A DNA stretch of 64,000 nucleotides, taken from positions 47,152,571-47,216,570 of the forward strand of contig NC_054712.1 in assembly GCF_016097555.1 (NCBI RefSeq), read 5' to 3'. Positions 13,181-25,700 of this stretch are shown piece after piece. The stretch's first letter is position 1, and every line of letters starts with the position of its first letter. The stretch comes from Gigantopelta aegis (lineage: Eukaryota; Mollusca; Gastropoda; Neomphalida; Peltospiridae). The translations under genes and the position numbers were made by a program. The notes under the pieces are model-generated. The model saw only the letters and a program-made list of their open reading frames with translations, searched no databases and was not told the origin of the DNA.

Positions 13181-13385
13181 GTTCTAAATATTCCGAAAAG
13201 GCAACAACATGTTCGTGAATGCATTTCCATTATCCCACTACTTCACCTGGTGTTGTGATGACAATGGGTTCTCAGCCATTCACAAACAGTTTTGAATACA
13301 AAGTGCATTTCCTCTTTTATACAAGCCAAAATGTATACATCTCCTGCACCATTTGAGTTGCTGGAGTACTAATAAACTAAATATA

Positions 13386-13612
13386 CTGATGGAAAGAAAT
13401 AAAGGATCACACAGATAGCAACAAGAAATAATGACTGCATCAAAAATCAATTTATATTGGCAGAAGTCGACTGGGAACATATAGGCAGCACAATCAACAC
13501 TACAGACAGTCAATCCCACATTACAACTGGTATGATATACAGACATTACTATGCTAGTTGTGAATTAAATTTGGTCTACAATTTGAGGTGTTCCCTTATA
13601 TTTTTCCATCAG
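13386..13612. mobile_element. 227-bp MITE, mariner-like TIR, TA target duplication
   Basis: It starts CTGATGGAAAGAAATAAAGG and ends with the inverse (AAATATAAGGGAACACC region, then TTTTTCCATCAG), flanked by TA at 13384-13385 and 13613-13614. A second copy lies at 18663-18890 inside RPRD1. Open frames on both strands here are chance readings of this element. Confidence 0.8.
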
Positions 13613-13702
13613 TATATTATAAGTGGGTTTTTTTTCTCTAACTTAAACCAGTGCTTACTGTGACAAACACTACTACCGTTATTCTCTGATCAGATGCCAG
13701 TG

Positions 13703-16700
13703 TTACAAACTAAACAAATCGCCTGCTGATGGAAGGGGAGCTAATCCGCCGGTGACGTCCGGCAGTAAGGTGAGATCAGGTAGATTCTGTAAATGCGACT
13801 TCAGCTCGTTCCGAACAGCTGACACTTTCGATAGTTTAGACTGGTACTCCTGAAATTATAATACAAAGTATGACAGTAGCTTTATGCAATATTCTGGTGA
13901 TTAATAGTATTCATAATAAACACTCATAGGGCTAGCTCTGGCACTCGCCAAATTCACCAATTGTGTATTTCAAAAACAAATGACACATTTTATTTTATTT
14001 TGGCGAATTAATTTCATGTAATAATTTAAATTTTGTTACAAAAATAACAGGGTTTCTGCAATTTTTGAAGTTTAATAAATAATTTGGCGAAATTTTCTGT
14101 AGACCCAGAGATAGCCCTGACTCACATATTCAAAATATGTAATGAGTCTTTTATTATATACAGTGAAATCTCTCTAAATCGAACATCCATTGGACCAAGT
14201 AAAACATCTGTAATAAGGGGTATTCGGTTTAGAGAAATTCTGTTCTGTACAAAAATTTAAAAAAGGACAACGAATGTCCAGTTTTGAGAGGTCCGGTTTA
14301 CTCAGGGTCTGGTTTTGAGGGGTTTTATTGGATAATGGAAGGTCACTTGTTTTATAGCCGTTCTTTCTTGGGAAATGTAGTGTTGAAGACGGTACAGTTT
14401 ACTGATAAACAACGATGTGGTGAGATTAGGCTGATCGTGTAAACATGACTTTTATCATGTTAAACATAGCAGACAACTTGGTAATCAGATACTTCTGAGA
14501 TTGTACTGGCTCTAAAAGTTTTAATACAAGATTAATTATTTCCAATTACAAGTCTAGGTATTCTGCTAGTAACGTATGAATCCGAGGTCCAAGTCAAAAC
14601 AAATTACTCAAATATGTTTTCATAAAGCAGATTAAGCAATCAAGCAAACTGATATGTAAATATTACAATGTAAATATTACAATGTAAATATTACAATGAA
14701 ACGGGACTTGTGATATTTCAATCTGTATCTGAATGATATACAGTCTGCTTTTCAAATTGTGGAGTACATTGGTAGCTATATAATACCAGTCATTCATTAA
14801 ATGTTAACATTGATAATCCATGCTTATATTCAATTACGGTTCAAGTATGACAGCTTCAAAAATATGCCACCAAGCCACCAAGGCTAGTACAGAAAGCTGC
14901 CCAAATTAGTTTTAACCTTTGACCCGACCCCAGATTTAAATGACATTACATGCAGTTTGACATATGACCCGACCCCAGATTTAAATGACATTACATGGAG
15001 CCTGCTCTCAGACTTCTGCAGCTCTCCCTTCTGCTGTTTGATGAACTCCCGCAACATTTTGGCCACCTTCTTCCTCTCCTCGAGTTCATCCGTCAGCCGC
15101 TGGTTGTAGTCCGTCAACAACTGACACGCATTGTCCACCTGCTTGACTAGTTTTACACCCGACTCCTTGTCTGTACATAAACAATACAACACTGAACATT
15201 ACACTCTTATTAACTAATACTGTAACATCACTGGTTGTAGTCTGTCAACACCCGACTCCTTGTCTGTAAATAAATACAACACTGAACATTACACTCTTAT
15301 TAACTAATACCGTAACATCATTGGTTGTAGTCTGTCAACACCCGACTCCTTGTCTGTAAATAAACAATACAACACTGAACATTACACTCTTATTAACTAA
15401 TACCGTAACATCATTGGTTGTAGTCTGTCAACACCCGACTCCTTGTCTGTAAATAAACAATACAGTACTGAACATTACCCCACTCATTAAGTTGCAATTC
15501 ACTATACAAATTTCAGATATCGCTACACAATTCTAAAAAGTTGAATATTAGTTGCTACTCAATTTTGAACTGATCACTAACTGTCGATAAGCAAAATTTT
15601 AAAAATAAAATGTTTCCCGATTATGGATGAAAATAATTTTGGAAAACAAGTTAAAAAACACCAAACTCCTCGCCTCCAAATAAACAATACAAAACCAAAC
15701 ACTACACACTTATAAGTAATAACACCACTTATGGATAAAACAAATTCAAAAACACCAAACTCCTCGCCTCCAAATAAACAATACAAAACCAAACACCACA
15801 CACTTATTAAGTAATAACACCAATTATGGATAAAACAAGTTCAAAAACACCAAACTCCTCGCCTCCAAATAAACAATACAAAACCAAACACTACACACTT
15901 ATTAAGTAATAACACCATTTATTATGGAAAAATTGATACTAAACAAAACTAAACAGAAAATTTAGCAGGATCTTGAAAGGTTGGGGTTATCAAGACCACA
16001 CCTAGCCAAAAATTAATTAGGAGTGCAGTTAAAAACAACTGGGAACAGTGGTAGTGGGACATCTCCACTTAATAAAAAGGGCTTTTATCAGGGGTTACAG
16101 ACAAATGCCTCATTGCCATTATTACAGCCATGGGCATCTAAAGGGGTGGGGAGGGGAAGTGGATCTAGATCTAAGTTATTTTTAGACGTTTCAGTAAAAG
16201 TATATGTTAGCTTTACAGATTACATTGCTAATAGTACATTTAAAAAGTATTGCATTAACCTTCTGACTACTGCAGGCGAGATATCTCACCCGACGTCACG
16301 CCAGTCGACATACTGTACAGTGTATACAGTGCATTTCCCAATTCATATTTCCCGCCGTTTTGCACACGACACTCACTGGAAACTTTTTTTCTTAACAGGA
16401 AATGGTTTATTCTACAGTATGATAGCTTTTGGTTTTAGACAAGTATTTTCGCGTACAACAATGGCGGCACGTCGCAGTCATTTTCAGGGATCGATAGCTG
16501 ATTGTGACAGCTAATTTGATCGTTTTATCAACAACAAAAATCACCAAATATTGCAATATGAATCAGAGTTCGGTTTTTTTTTTTTAATCTGGTCAGAAAA
16601 CCACTTTTATCGGGAATAATGGACATAAATACTGGACAGCTGTCCACAAATGCCTGTAAGTAAACGCAACTTTTTCTAATTTTAATTGCCATTAACTGAT

Positions 16701-19700
16701 CTAAAATATTATTAAAATTATAAAAACCCACGAAAATAATACTTACCGATTCATATATGAACTTTATTTTATGTATTTATAAAAGTGAATATATGTCAGT
16801 AAAAATTATAAACTTGTACCCACTCAACGTAGTTTTTGTCAAAAATTAATCCAGTAGTCTAAATGTTAAGTGTTCAGCATTTGGAATGGTGAATTTCACT
16901 TGTAGAATGCAGGAAAAAGCATTTCAGAACATCTAGCTTTCAATATGTCCCCAGAAACTCAGTCAAGTGGACCTTCCAATGGTCACTCGTTTTACCATGC
17001 CTGTGTATGCCAAACTATGCCTACACGTTATTATGTGCCCCCTCTAAAAACATTCCTGGATACAGACCTAGTCTGTTTGAGTGAAAAGGAAATTGATGAA
17101 TTGGCATATAACTCTATGATGAATAAAGTTAAAATTCATATTAAAATATATTATTAAGTTTTAAACCCAAACCAACTCAAATAACATTTTATGAAAACAA
17201 ATTCAGTGTAAATAAAAAATGTTTCTTTACAAATTATCATCAAATTACATAAGCAAAATCCGTTTACAATGCAGGTATGAAGACAACTGATGGAACAGCC
17301 AACATAGAGAACACACAGCACTACCTTTAGTCTCACTTTACAGCATTATTGATTATTTAATGCAGTTAAGGCTGTTCTGGGATTTTGTCTTCACCCATGT
17401 ATTAAAAATGACATTAATCTATATAATTTGATGGCAGTTTGTTAAAAAACTTTTTTATTTGCACAGACATTTAAAAAAAATAATTTGAGTTGGTAATGGT
17501 ATGGGTTTAAAACTCAGTAATATGTTTTAATATAAGATTTAACATTATTCATTAAAGCTATACCCCTTCATAGTCCATTCCTTGACGTGGTGAGGGGGCT
17601 TGTATGTCTCAATGACCCAGAGAGCTATGCCAGCAGGAGCTTTGGCTTCTGTTAGGGACACTCAAGCTGGACTGGTCAATGGGTAGAGGCTAGACTTATA
17701 TGGACTAAGGGTGATGTAACCCTAACAGAAACCTCAAGTGCTGAAGTCAGAGGTATTGGGCCACATGGCACACTCTAATAGACCACAATACCATGCATCA
17801 ACAGCTATTATGACTACATTAGAGCTATATGCCAATTCATCAGTTAACTTTTCATGCAAACAGACTATAGTTGCTGTTATTACTCACTAACTATTAGTCA
17901 AAGAATAAGGATGGAAACAGATTTAGGGTAGAGGCTTAAATCCAGAGAATCTCCGACTCATGAATGACATGAGAAAAATTTTTTTTACATTTTGCAAAAA
18001 CTGATCAGATTGCAACGTTCACCTTCAAATTTGTAATAAGGGGAGACAACTACTGACCTGATATTTTTTCAAGGTGAGATATATCGGACACTTCTGGCGG
18101 TAGAGCTGCAATCTTTTCTCGTACTGCTGCATCACTCGAAGCTGACGTTTCCAGATCACACAAGCGTTTTACCAGCTCTTCTGCCTGCAACGCAACCAAA
18201 AATATATTTCTAGAAATAAAGTCAATGATGCTAGTGGTTCTTTCTGGTATTTGAAGAAAACCTGGGACCTAATTCACTAAACTCTCGCAACTTTGTGATG
18301 TCACATTTGCAGTGCTAAAAGACTTGCAAAGAGGATGCTTTGTTGTCTAACAGAGCCTAAGAGACCTTTGTGAATTAGGCCCCTGGGCCCTGTTCCACGA
18401 AGCGACCTTAGCCCTAAGATCACATAACTGCACAGCTAACATATGCACTTAACGTGATTTAGCGCTAAGATCACTTTGTGGAACGGGACCCTGGGCATTA
18501 AGTCTTCAATGCATCTGTTGTTATGTTATACAACTGTGTAAGAGATGACCCATAGTAGATCAATATCATGGCCAACATACACTGGAGTCCACTTTTGAGA
18601 CTTGTGGTTGGTTGCTCCATGGTGATAACCCAGTCACTGTCGCCATACCATCCAATAGTATACTGATGGAAAGAAATAAGGGATCCCATAAATACAAACA
18701 TCAAATAAAGAGTGCAACCAAAACCATAATTCATAGTATCAGGAAATTGACTGTGTTACTGGCAGTCATTCCCACAGAATTGGCTTTCAGTCACACATGA
18801 CATCTTTGGATTATATACCGATATTACTACAGTAGTAATTCATTAAAATTTGATTACATTTCAAAGTGTTTTCTTAATTCTTTCCATCAGTATATAAAGA
18901 TGACTGAAATTGATAATTCTGTGATGTGAGAGTTAACCTGAAACTAATTATTGTGTGACGCACATGTGAACATCCGTGCGAGTGCCGTAAACAGGTTTTA
19001 GTTGAAAAATATGTTTAAATTTATTTGAAACCTGGTTTTTGAGGATGTGTAAGAAGGAGAATACTACACGTACATTCATTCCTATTGGTTACCATTTATT
19101 TTACAACAAATTGTTTAAAAATGTATCAAACTCACTTTCGTTCATTACATATGCTTTTTAAACAACTTAGACAAAATAAATGGTATTCAACGGTCACTCG
19201 TGTAGTATATCGACATCGAGTTTGGTTGTAATATGCACCACAATTTTATTTCGCTCAAACATTCGCCAAAATAATTCCACTGTTTCTCACCAATCTACAG
19301 GTTCTCCAATATTAGTCTTACAAACTGTTATAACACTGCTGGTCATGAATAGTAATCTTTATGTAGTAAAAACACTGGAGCTCACATGTGGAGGGTCAAA
19401 AACACCATCCATTGCATCTACTTCCTGTCTGAGAGTCATGAACTGGTCTTGTTTCTTCTTCTTCGGTGGCACAGGCTCCGGAATGGGTGATTCTGAAAAC
19501 AAGCATCATATAAATGGCTAACAGGATGATAAAAAAAAGATAGCAATTTAATAATTAAATTTCCATTATTCATTACAATATAATGTCATCCGATTAGTGC
19601 AGCTATAGAAAAATGAGTCTTTTTAAATTATGGGTTTGATTATGCATTTATTTTCAACACAATTAGTAGCAAACAGGAACGTATTTATTCCTACACGGCA

Positions 19701-22700
19701 TAATTTTCAACTTGAGCCTACTAAAAAACAAGAGTTTCCATCTTCTTTTTTTTAAATGCAAGACACAAGTTGATGATTACCTAAATGTCGTTTGAGTCCT
19801 CGAACAAACTCTTTATCATACACGCCGCGTTCCAACCATATCCCCAAAACCCGGCCAACCCTCTCCTTCATCTTGTCATCAGAATTCCTACAAAATAAAT
19901 ATAATCATGTTAATATACAGCACAGGCCAACTATTTTCAACTCGTAAATATATATGAAATTAAAAGCTTTCTGAAAATCAGTCACCTAATGGTTACTCCC
20001 TGTATAACAAAAGATGCAAGATCCATAAGCAGGGCTTCTAGAATTTTCTTAAAATCCACTAGCCATGGAATCAGTGATTTAAACAATTTACTAGCCACGT
20101 TTAAAAATTCACTCGCTCTACTTTACTTTAAGTTAATACAATTTTACTAAATAATAGTAATAATCAGATATGTCACCTAAAGAGGGAAATGAAGCTTAAA
20201 CGAAACATGACACGAGACCATATTATAGCTCATTTTAAAAGAAAAATGATATAAAAATAATATACAAATAACTTTATAACAATAAAATACGTGTAGTTAA
20301 CTTAAAATTAAGAAATTACGCTAATCAGTATCAAAGTACGATTTATGCATATTTCTTCGTGAGCGTTCGGAAAAAAGGGAAGTGACGTCAGAGCCGCTGT
20401 ACTCTTCCATTGTTGTTAACTGTTTATATATGGAGTAAGGGGCTTACGATCTTTTCAGTCCAACAGTGCCGTACTGCGCGGCCTTTGGGTGTAAAAATAA
20501 ACAGTTTAAAACGATCGGGATTGTCTTTTTATGGTTTTCCAAAGGATTGTATCCGAAGAAAGACGCGTGTATTTTATCGCAAAAGAAAAGATTGGACACC
20601 AACACCGCATAGTACTTTGGTGTCAGCCTAATTACAGCCCGGAGCCCCGAACGTTACCCGGAGACAAAAACAGTACTCGGTTGCGAATGCCGAGTTGTAC
20701 ATTGTACATATTTGGCACAAAGATACACCTCAGCATGATGTATTTATATATGTTAAAACAAAAATGTAGAATTTTTTATTTATTTATTTTTTTGGAAAAA
20801 AATAGATTTTTCATGTTAGGGCTGTAGGCCTACATAACAAAATCTGTATTCACCGTCCGAAGAAGGAAACGGCAATAAGTAATTAAATATGGCATATACA
20901 AACATGGGATTTGGCATGAGGATACATCTCAGTACGATGTATTTAAATATGTTTTTAAAAAACGTGTAGAAAACAATAATAATTTTAAATAATGTTTTTA
21001 ATCTTCGGGCGGAATACGTCACAAAAACGTTCCTCATCGCCCGAAGCCCCAAAGCAACACGAAGTTCAATACAAAAAAACCCACTACTGTCGGTGTCGAA
21101 ATAACTATTATGTTTCATCCACGGGGCTGACTTGAGAATCGGAGTGTTGTTTTAGTTAATTGGTCCTTTCTTTCCGTGGCCTGCACATGTGATTCCTGAT
21201 TGGCAGGTGTATATTGCAGGGTATCGACCAGGTAAGTGATTACCACGGTCTAGACATACGTACAAAATACGTGCCAGTTTTTTTAAGATCACAGGGTATT
21301 GTGGCGTAACCTGTCGCGACTATAGTACAATGTTAATAGACATTATCAGCCTCCCTGCTTCATTACTGTAAATAATGCTGTAAAACCCTTGATTAAGTAG
21401 ACTTTCCCATCTAAAATTACAAAACTGACCAATTACGTAGTACCAAAGAAAAGAAAATTATCACTTGGGTATCGTGAGTGGTCGTTTTTACTCTAACGCA
21501 CCCTACCAATAGGCCTAATAATATGCTACTTTTTTTATGAGAGAAAAATACTTAACCCCATTTCGTTCTATTGATGCAAATAGAAATATATTTTTTAGTT
21601 TAAAAGTTGATTATACTCTCAAGTCATTTATGTTGTTTTACAAGCCAGGTTAATGAAAGTGAAGCGCCTTGTCGTAAATTAGAGCGTTTGTTTACACTGT
21701 GCATACAGATTTCATTATGTACAGCCCGAACATAAAAAATGCGACATTTTCTTTTAAAAAACACCCAAAAATGTTTGTCCTACATTTATATTTTTTACAT
21801 ATTTAAATACATCATATCGAGGTGTATCTTTATGCTAAATATGAACAGTATACACCTCGGCATTAGCATCCGAGTTTTGGTTTTGTCTCCGGGTTGCTTT
21901 CGGGCTCCGGGCTGTAAATTGGTCGACCGGTTTCTGGCACCATCAGTTTCTCCACCCTCCGACTCGCTATCCGTTTTTTCTTCAGTATCACTGTTGTAAG
22001 TAAATGTGTGTCTTTCTTCATTTACTAACGGCTCATATTGATACGGCAAAACGTTTTGCGAAACGAACACTCATTGTTTTTGGTAAGCTGTGCAAGTCTT
22101 AGATTCTTTATGAGTGGTACGGACTAATGCTTTTAAGTGTAAGGCTTCAGATCAAGCGACGCGTCTCTGACGTCACGGACCTCGTGATTGCCCTGCTTAT
22201 TAAAGATCGGCAATTTCCGCTAAGAGCTCGTATCTGGGGTTCTTTTATGGAGATATTTTAAGTAATTAATTTTTTATAAAAAAATTTTTTTAGGTGATTC
22301 AATTTATAATTAATTGTACATGGTTGATGCCAAATATGGTTTACGTGACATGTTTCCTTTAAAAACACCAAAATTTGGGGTTGGGTTGGAATGGGGTCAT
22401 GATATTCATATTTACAAAATAGACCTAACTGCCACAATTGACCAAAAACAAATTTCACTAGCCGTCAGGCATGGCAATAGTAGTCATTTACTAACCCAAC
22501 ACTGAATATCACTAGCCATGGGAGTGGGTCTACCATAATCTATAAGCCCCGATAAGAATTATTCTTATGCATTCATATAGACAGTAAAGCACCATTCCCA
22601 ATGACCTAAATTCTATTTTGATCTTTTAATTAAAGAAAATATATATATGAATGTACTATATATAATAAAATAATTTAAAAATTTAAATAGCTAATGTCCA

Positions 22701-25700
22701 GTCCATTACATGTATAGTATTTATGTAGATGTATAACTAAGTAAATTCTAATGGTTGCAATTTAACTTACTTTCCTGTGCACTTAATTGCATCGGACAAA
22801 ACTGTTGCAAAATCTCTGGACAACTCTGGACCTTTCTTCTTACTGTTTTGGATGACATCATTTGCCAGGTAGATAAATATCAACCTCTTTGCAGGTTTAG
22901 CTGAAATCACATAAACAAACAATATCATCCCAGTAACACAGTGTTCGACAAATGTCTGAAAAAGTCACTAGCCCTCACAGAAGCTTTGGCTAGTGTCCTA
23001 TGTATTATAGTAATACAGTTGATAATTTTTACTAGGCCAGGCAAAAGAGTCACTAGCCGGAACTGAGGGCTAGTAGATTTGTCGAACCCCGTAATAATAT
23101 ATATACAGGTGGTATATGATAAAGTAACTACTATTTAACATGTGACTGGTGGTGTTGCATGGACATCATCAGTAAACATATCCCATGTATGGCATTCCTG
23201 TTTATTCAGTGCATGTACAGGGCTAGCTATTTCACCAAATTATGTTAAGCTTCAAAAACTGCACAAACCCACTTATTTTCAAAACAAAATATCAATTATT
23301 ATATGTAATTATTTTCGTAAAAATTAAAATAAAATTTGTCAATTGCTTTTAAAATTTGCAGTTGGCAAATATGGTGAGTATCCAGTGTTCGAGATTAACG
23401 GTATCCCAATATCCCGGGATACCAGAATTTAATTTTGAATACCAGACTTCAATAACCCAGTATCCCACCGGGATACCCTATAATGTTGGGGTTTTTTTTT
23501 TTTAATCCTGCGTTTAATTTTCGCATGAAACAATGAAAGTCTTCATTTATTGGTGAAGTTAAATAACAATATTTTTGAGCTCGTACTCAATCCAATGCTA
23601 TGCCGTAACAGTATCTCCCCCAACTCATACCCAGTCTAATGCTACACTGGAGCAATAACGGGGTAGCAATACACTGGAAACTGCTACGTCGCTACTGTTT
23701 TTGTTGGACGTTTCCTCCCTTCAAATATTTGAGATATTGATTCCACATCAGTAATGTCAGAAACACTTATAGAGTACCGCTAAATATTAATTTATGTCAA
23801 TATTACTCAAAAATAGATGCAGCAAATCATTTTGCTGATTCCGTTCGATTGCTAATTTCACGAATTCCGCAATTTCAATTGCGGCGTAGCAATAGATCGC
23901 GAACGAGAACAGTGTCCTCCAAGTTTGTTACGATGTTATTTATGAATTTCATTTATAGTCCGTTCCATCATTGTATAAAAATGTTTCTGTAAATAATTTC
24001 AGTTTGGTTTGACGTAAGAAAAGTAAAAGTGGTTTGGAAATAGCAAAACAATACTATTTTTCTGTATAACTTACAAATCAATCAGTCGGCTCAGAAATAA
24101 ATCATTTGTAGTAAATTCCATAGCATGAAAAAAGGCCTTTTCTGTTAGATGGAATATAAGTGGAATACTAAATTCTCAGGTGGGATACCAGATTTTAAAA
24201 TGTTACTATCCAACTGGGATACTGCCTAAAAATGTTAATCTCGAACACTGGTATCAGATCTAGCCCTGGGCCGCGTTCAACCAGACTGAATGGAAAAACA
24301 TCCGCTGTACTGGTTTAGACGCCTCACGTTAAAGCAAATGACCACGTTTGGAACCCAGGGCTTCTAGATTATGATAGCCCCACTCCCATGGCTAGTGATA
24401 TTTAGTGTTGGGCTAGTAAATAACTGCTATTACCATACCAGGCAGGGCTTCTAGATTATGGTAGCCCCACTCCCATGGCTAGTGATATTTAGTGTTGGGC
24501 TAGTTAATAACTACTATTACCATGTCAGACGGCTAGTGATTTTTTTGTCAAATGTTGCAGTTAAAGGGACATTCCTGAGTTTCCTGCAATTTTTAAGATG
24601 TTATCGACTAACAGGACTTTTTAATGATTGTAATTACATATCAAATATATTTTTCTGCATAGCATATTAGTGGCTGTATATTAAACATGTTTCTGATCGT
24701 TTTAATATTTGTACTAGGTTCAATTTCATTTTATTTCCTAAAAAATATCTTTTTCGTACGTACAAAATTATTCGAAGACAAAATCCAGTTTGTGCTTCTT
24801 ACAAATATTAAGACGACCAGAAACACATTGAATATACAGAAACTGATATTCTAAACAAGAAAATATATTTAATATGTAAGTTTAATCGTAGAAATATTTT
24901 CTTATTCGAAAACACAGGAATACACGTGTTCCTTTAAGTCTGTTTTATAAATATAAATATCCTGCCCCTACTTTAAGTAAATACAATTTTACTAACAGGA
25001 ATAATAGGTTATGTCACCTAAAGATGGACATACAGCTTAAAAACCATTAGATATTGGGGAGGACAGTGACAGAAATAAGCAGAATTTTCCACTAGTCCAC
25101 CGGACAAATACATCTAAAAATCTACTTGTCCAAGAATATTTTTATTTGTCCAAATAAATAGTTTGCTTTATTCAAGTACAAGGATGATGGTTTTCACTGT
25201 TCAAAATGAAACTTCTTTTAACATTTTTACTTGTCCACTGGACAACCACCAAGGTACACTTTGTTTGTCCGAGCAGATTTTCACTTGTCAGGACAAACGG
25301 ACAAGTGCTTATTTCGAACACTGGAGGGGGGAGCAGGATATTCATATTTACAAAATGGACTTAAATGCATTTGAAACCTTAATTGTTTGGTTTTTTCACT
25401 AGACATTGGGCATGGACATAGAAGTTATTTACTAGCCCAACATTGAATATCACTAGCCATGGGAGTTGGGCTACCATAATATAGAAGCCTTGGTGAAACG
25501 TTTGCTGGCTGAACTTAAAGCTGATGTACCTGTACATGGAAAACTATTACTTACACCAAAACTGGGGGGGGGGGGGGGGGGGGGGATGATCATGTAAATA
25601 ACACTTTTAAATATAAAACTTAAGTTCTAAGATTATGTATTACTTTGTTCACAGCCTTTAAAATGCAAACCATGTTAGACATTGTGCACAGTCACAGACT

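Larger units (their letters stand above)
1164..13702. other. Intergenic region between AARS1 and RPRD1, repeat-rich
   Basis: No protein-coding exon that I can recognise lies in these 12.5 kb. The contents are SINE copies (about 2866-3076, 3318-3620, 12782-12896, 12970-13180, with scraps near 3700 and 4340), Tigger-like and other TIR elements (5910-6760, 7204-7363, 9845-10800, 13386-13612), a decayed 70-bp tandem array (11395-11850) and a fold-back (11926-12047). A run of C lies at 11053-11063. A fragment at 5350-5470 starts CAGGGCTCACGCG and repeats CACTTTAA-like motifs; it may be one end of a hAT-like element. The 5' leader exon and promoter of AARS1 and the 3' UTR of RPRD1 must lie here but are not visible by eye. 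Confidence 0.6.
24356..25492. mobile_element. hAT-like element (CAGGGCTTCTAG family) with two nested insertions
   Basis: The left end CAGGGCTTCTAGATTATG (24356) occurs again at 24445, so the left terminus is present twice in tandem. The right end CATAATATAGAAGCCTTG is at 25492. It is the same family as 20030-22551: both share the block with CAATTTTACTAA and TATGTCACCTAAAGA (25000-25020 and 20137-20180). It contains the TTAA MITE at 24565-24933 and the hAT-like MITE at 25064-25323. No clear target duplication. Confidence 0.7.

Noticed and set aside
16023-16514. 163-codon open frame on the plus strand in an RPRD1 intron
   Set aside because: No recognised domain; the composition is mixed and it lies in intron DNA of an opposite-strand gene. 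I cannot support it as a gene.
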